From NCBI GenBank assembly GCA_024223125.1, contig JAAEOP010001093.1, forward strand, positions 1 to 54,022: DNA of 54,022 nt, in the 5' to 3' direction. The notes under the pieces are model-generated. The model made no database searches. It saw nothing but the letters and a program-made list of their open reading frames with translations, and had not been told where the DNA came from. Source of the stretch: Chloroflexota bacterium (lineage in GTDB: Bacteria > Chloroflexota > Anaerolineae > Promineifilales > Promineifilaceae). The translations under genes were made by a program, and so were the position numbers. This document shows, in pieces, positions 51,159 to 54,022 of the stretch (positions are counted from its first letter, which is position 1; each line of letters starts with the position of its first letter).

Positions 51159-52604
51159 ATGAAGAGGACATTCTTACTTACCATCATCACCCTTACTCTA
51201 ATCCTGGCTGCCTGCAGCGGAAAAACAGCCACACCAGCGGCCGTTAGCCAAACCACCGAAATCGAAATCATAGCCACAACCCTGCCTGAACCCACCGGGC
51301 CACATCCCAGAGACACGGCCACTTCGATTTCGCTCAGTACAAGTATGCCCACCACCAACACCCCCGCCCCCGAACCGGCTACTGCCACCTCTATCCCCAC
51401 TGTAGAAATTTCAGCAGAAGGTGAAGCCACAGCCACAGAAACGGCCGCTTCCCTGACCGAAACTGGTGAAGCCGAAGTAGCGCCACCCACCCCAGCCGAA
51501 GAAAATAGTCCCACGGCCGAATCCCCCACCGAGACTTCTACAACAGCTACCCCAGACAATAGCGTCCCCCCACCCGCCGCTGGCGATGTTCCTGCCCCCA
51601 ACGATGCCAACTACCCCGACAACAGTGACAAAGCCAGTTGGGAAAATCGTATCACTGTGCCCGCCGGTTTTGAAGTTGACTATGTCGGCCGTATAGACGG
51701 CAACCCCACCAGCATCACCTTCGGCCCCGATGGACTACTGTATATCGCCGCCATGAACGGCAACATCCACACGATGGACGATAATGGAAATGTTGGCCTG
51801 CACGCCTCCGGCTTCAACATCCCCACCGGCCTTGCTTTCCGCCCCGGAACCAACGATCTGTATGTTTCCGACCGGGTACTCAATGAAAACGTAAACGGGG
51901 AAGCGCAAGTTTCCATCGTCGGGCGCGGCCAGCTTTTTGGCGGGCTGCCCTGCTGCTACACCAATATGCACTCCGCCAACGGCATCGCCTTTGGGTTAGA
52001 TGGTATGGGCTACGTGGGTGTTGGCGGCCGGGCCGATCACGGCGAAATTTTAGACGGCAGCGGCCGTCAAGATGAAATGCACCCCAACGAAGCCAGCATC
52101 CTACGCTTCAACCCCGACAGTGGAGAAGTGACCAACTATGCTCGTGGTTTCCGCAATCCGTATGATATCGTCTGGGACGCCAACAACCAGCTTTGGGCCA
52201 CCGACAACACCCCCGACTTTGATCCCCCTGAGCGGCTGCACAAAGTTGTATCTGGCGGCGAACATGGCTACCCCTGGTATGATTGTGATGTCTGTTTCAG
52301 TCCGCCAGCAGACGTTAATATTATTCCCCCGCTGGTCACATTTGCCCGTAGTTCCTCACCGACTGGCATCGCTGTCTATCTGGCTAATCAATTTCCAGGT
52401 TATTACAACAGTATGTTTGTAACCTTGTGGAGCGCTTTTTATGGCGCCCAGAAGGTGATGCACATCGGCCCCGGCGGTTCTGTACCTACCAATTTTGCCA
52501 CCGGCTTTGCCGCCCCCATTGATGTAACCGTTGGCCCAGATGGCAGTTTGTATGTAGCCGATTGGGCCACCGGCATTATTTTTAAGATTTCGTATACAGG
52601 ATAA
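51159..52604 (+). CDS. PQQ-dependent sugar dehydrogenase-like beta-propeller lipoprotein
   Basis: 481 aa, exported lipoprotein: signal with lipobox ILAACSG, then about 120 residues of Thr/Ala/Glu/Pro/Ser-rich linker, then a six-bladed propeller of the glucose/sorbosone dehydrogenase type (GFEVDYVGRIDGNPTSITFG; GLLYIAAMNGNIH; SANGIAFGLDGMGYVGVGG; GFRNPYDIVWDANNQLWATD; GEHGYPW; PIDVTVGPDGSLYVADWATG). Oxidises sugars or alcohols at the cell surface in the family. Start 51159 (MKRTFLLTII) gives a normal signal peptide; the TTG at 51132 does not. Confidence 0.88.
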   Translation: MKRTFLLTIITLTLILAACSGKTATPAAVSQTTEIEIIATTLPEPTGPHPRDTATSISLSTSMPTTNTPAPEPATATSIPTVEISAEGEATATETAASLTETGEAEVAPPTPAEENSPTAESPTETSTTATPDNSVPPPAAGDVPAPNDANYPDNSDKASWENRITVPAGFEVDYVGRIDGNPTSITFGPDGLLYIAAMNGNIHTMDDNGNVGLHASGFNIPTGLAFRPGTNDLYVSDRVLNENVNGEAQVSIVGRGQLFGGLPCCYTNMHSANGIAFGLDGMGYVGVGGRADHGEILDGSGRQDEMHPNEASILRFNPDSGEVTNYARGFRNPYDIVWDANNQLWATDNTPDFDPPERLHKVVSGGEHGYPWYDCDVCFSPPADVNIIPPLVTFARSSSPTGIAVYLANQFPGYYNSMFVTLWSAFYGAQKVMHIGPGGSVPTNFATGFAAPIDVTVGPDGSLYVADWATGIIFKISYTG

Positions 52605-52606
52605 TA

Positions 52607-53338
52607 ATGAAAACGCTCAGTGAAAGATATGACGTTGTACTAGACCGTATTCACCACACGGCCGTCCGCGCCAACCGTAACCCCGCTGAAATTACTTTGG
52701 TCGCTGTTACCAAAACATTACCGGCCGAAATAGTGCAAGCCGCTTATGAGGTGGGGATGCGCCACTTTGGCGAAAATCGGGCCGCAGAACTGGTGGAGAA
52801 ACGGCCGTTGCTCACCTCTCATACCAAACCTGATGACCCTATTATTTGGCATGCCATTGGTACAATACAAAGCCGCAAAACAAACGCTATTGCCAACCAC
52901 GCCGATATCTTCCATGCTCTGGATCGTTTGAAGATTGCCAATCGCTTGTCACACCGGTTAGTGGAAAACGGCCGTAATCTGCCCATCTTCCTGGAAATCA
53001 ACATCTCCGGCGAAGCCAGCAAGGCCGGCTTCAACTGCGCCCACTGGGAGCAAGATGCAACACAAACCGCCCACCTGCGTACAGTCGCCCAGAAAGTAGC
53101 CCAACTCCCCAGCCTACAATTGGCCGGCTTGATGACCATGGCTCCCTGGCATGTTGAACCGGAACAAATCCGCACCATTTTCAGGCGTACCCGGCAGCTT
53201 GCCCAACAGTTGCAAAATGATCTAGCTCTCACATCTCCATTGCAATTGTCTATGGGCATGACGGATGATTTTGAAATCGCCATTGAAGAGGGAGCGACGC
53301 ATATCCGAGTCGGCCGTGCCATCTTCGGCGAAAGATAG
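52607..53338 (+). CDS. yggS: YggS/PROSC-family PLP homeostasis protein
   Basis: 243 aa alanine-racemase-N-like barrel that keeps pyridoxal phosphate in balance. PLP Lys in LVAVTKTLPAE, GMRHFGENRAAELVEK, HAIGTIQSRKTNAI, ISGEASKAGF, LAGLMTMAPW and LSMGMTDDFEIAIEEGATHI RVGRAIFG (two adjacent segments). Starts 2 nt after the dehydrogenase stop with AGGAT upstream. The YggT gene 213 bp downstream is the usual neighbour. Confidence 0.95.
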   Translation: MKTLSERYDVVLDRIHHTAVRANRNPAEITLVAVTKTLPAEIVQAAYEVGMRHFGENRAAELVEKRPLLTSHTKPDDPIIWHAIGTIQSRKTNAIANHADIFHALDRLKIANRLSHRLVENGRNLPIFLEINISGEASKAGFNCAHWEQDATQTAHLRTVAQKVAQLPSLQLAGLMTMAPWHVEPEQIRTIFRRTRQLAQQLQNDLALTSPLQLSMGMTDDFEIAIEEGATHIRVGRAIFGER

Positions 53339-53435
53339 TGAGGAATGGGCGCTAAATAATTTGCTTAATTGAGATTGGAGATTGGTTGAATCTCCAACCT
53401 CCTAAGGAATGAGGATTAAATAAAACCCGAAAGTT

Positions 53436-53501
53436 GTCATTCCTGTGAAGGCAGGAATCCATCTTTTCTGAGGAGTGGATACCCGCCTTCGCGGGTATGA
53501 C
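53436..53501. repeat. dRS3-like inverted repeat with flanking 12-bp direct repeats
   Basis: GTCATTCCTGTGAAGGCAGG and its diverged inverse ending CGCGGGTATGAC. Same family as 2251-2371. GGATTAAATAAA occurs on both sides (53413-53424 and 53516-53527), possibly a target duplication. It sits between yggS and yggT, with GATTGGAG/CTCCAACC word repeats at 53368-53402. Confidence 0.88.
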
Positions 53502-53551
53502 AGATTAAAGTTTGGGGATTAAATAAATCTCCATTCCTAAAGGAACCACAT

Positions 53552-53818
53552 ATGACACTCATCATAACTTTACTCAATGCCATTTATTACATGATATTCT
53601 TCCTATTTTTAGCACGAATGATAATCTCATTTGCCCGCATAGACCCATATGATCCTACCTGGGGCAAAATCGCCCAATTGGTCTACCAGATCACGGAGCC
53701 GATGTTGATGCCCATACGCAAGATAATTCCCCCACAAGGTGGCCTGGATCTCAGCCCGCTTATCTTGCTAGTTGGCATTTGGATTTTGCGTGAAATACTG
53801 CTGGGAATTTTGATCTAA
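53552..53818 (+). CDS. yggT: YggT-family membrane protein
   Basis: 88 aa. Two hydrophobic segments (LLNAIYYMIFFLFLARMIIS and LSPLILLVGIWILREILLGI) around the family loop ITEPMLMPIRKIIPPQGGLD. YggT proteins are implicated in ion/osmotic tolerance and cell-division-linked membrane organisation; usually coupled to yggS as here. AAGGAAC lies 7 nt before the ATG. Confidence 0.93.
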   Translation: MTLIITLLNAIYYMIFFLFLARMIISFARIDPYDPTWGKIAQLVYQITEPMLMPIRKIIPPQGGLDLSPLILLVGIWILREILLGILI

Positions 53819-53829
53819 TGGAACAGCAA

Positions 53830-53858
53830 AAATCCGATTTCTTGGAGAAATCGGATTT
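53830..53858. terminator. Hairpin between convergent genes (AAATCCGATTTCT)
   Basis: 13-bp perfect stem (53830-53842 with 53846-53858), 3-nt loop, between yggT and the acyl-CoA dehydrogenase gene on the opposite strand. A-rich and T-rich flanks on the two sides would let it work in both directions. Confidence 0.8.
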
Positions 53859-53899
53859 CTAAATGTACACGAAAATCGTGCCAACAACCTACAAACCGA

Positions 53900-54022
53900 T
53901 CAACGTAACCCGGTTAAATTACGAGCAATCACCATACGCTGAATTTCGCTGGTTCCCTCGTAAATTTCTGTGATCTTGGCGTCGCGGTAGTATCGCTCTA
54001 GCGGCATCTCTCGGCTGTAGCC
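53900..54022 (-). CDS. Acyl-CoA dehydrogenase, C-terminal end only
   Basis: Reading the minus strand from the right edge gives [20 protein letters not shown], then [20 protein letters not shown] and stop at 53900. This is the invariant C-terminus of acyl-CoA dehydrogenases (R-D-A-K/[13 protein letters not shown]), which oxidise acyl-CoA to enoyl-CoA with FAD. The rest of the gene lies beyond the window. Confidence 0.95.
   Translation of the reverse strand, partial: GYSREMPLERYYRDAKITEIYEGTSEIQRMVIARNLTGLR

Larger units (their letters stand above)
1..54022. repeat. Dispersed highly iterated palindrome ACGGCCGT
   Basis: The octamer ACGGCCGT and one-base variants (CGGCCGT, ACGGCCG) occur throughout, mostly inside genes. 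In 7381-10400 exact copies start at 7401, 7896, 8037, 8327, 8535, 8676, 9421 and 10099: eight in 3 kb, where about one per 65 kb is expected by chance. In frame it yields Thr-Ala-Val, (Asn/Asp)-Gly-Arg or Arg-Pro. Confidence 0.95.

Overview
The window looks like chromosomal DNA of a Chloroflexota bacterium, probably Anaerolineae-like. This is inferred from gene content and style: a ba3-type oxidase with SCO factors, MttB/UroD-type methyltransferases, SIR2, EAD-type domains, and frequent Shine-Dalgarno-less starts. Composition is near-balanced GC. The palindrome ACGGCCGT recurs at very high density (eight copies in 7381-10400). I saw no tRNA, rRNA, CRISPR array, transposase or phage structural gene.

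Layout. 1-6856 (minus strand): respiratory block with a cytochrome b/ferredoxin/MvhD fusion (cut by the window edge), a lipoprotein cytochrome c, ba3 oxidase subunits I, II and a 43-aa IIa, two SCO proteins and an Rrf2 regulator. 7284-10394 (plus): DUF3307 membrane protein, CRP/FNR regulator, small membrane protein, unknown protein, RDD protein; a perfect CRP-type box lies upstream. 10407-13261 (minus): transketolase and an SDR. 13595-18345 (plus): PHP hydrolase, MttB-like and UroD-like methyltransferases, ureohydrolase. 18356-25574 (plus): HAD phosphatase, SIR2 deacylase, histidine kinase with pseudo-receiver, orphan McrC, sulfotransferase, MazG, DUF2785. 25575-33260: mixed accessory zone with a membrane phosphodiesterase, PP2C/SpoIIE phosphatase, TPR protein and several gene remnants. 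33280-41606: AceK, an SGNH-PfkB-EAD fusion, a left-handed beta-helix protein, an FdrA/DUF1116 (AllF/AllG-like) pair, and a second EAD protein. 41789-43384 (minus): ECF sigma, anti-sigma, membrane protein. 43574-49211 (plus): two cysteine-synthase paralogues, a YhhN protein, then a SAM-I riboswitch in front of JAMM peptidase, MoaD/ThiS-like carrier and MoeZ-like activating enzyme. 49450-53818: ornithine aminotransferase, a deleted phosphorylase, PQQ-type sugar dehydrogenase lipoprotein, YggS, YggT. 53900-end: 3' end of an acyl-CoA dehydrogenase on the minus strand.

The most interesting items are: (i) two proteins sharing a death-like effector-associated domain, one fused to an SGNH hydrolase and a degenerate PfkB kinase; (ii) a SAM riboswitch that appears to control a protein-thiocarboxylate sulfur route next to two CysM-like synthases, with a 95-bp mobile palindrome lodged in its leader; (iii) the ACGGCCGT highly iterated palindrome, which leaves a Thr-Ala-Val / Asn-Gly-Arg imprint on the proteins; (iv) repeat-rich intergenic spacers (tandem word repeats, MITE-like hairpins) and several genes reduced to joined ends by internal deletion; (v) promoters whose -10 box lies 6-7 nt before the ATG, suggesting leaderless mRNAs.
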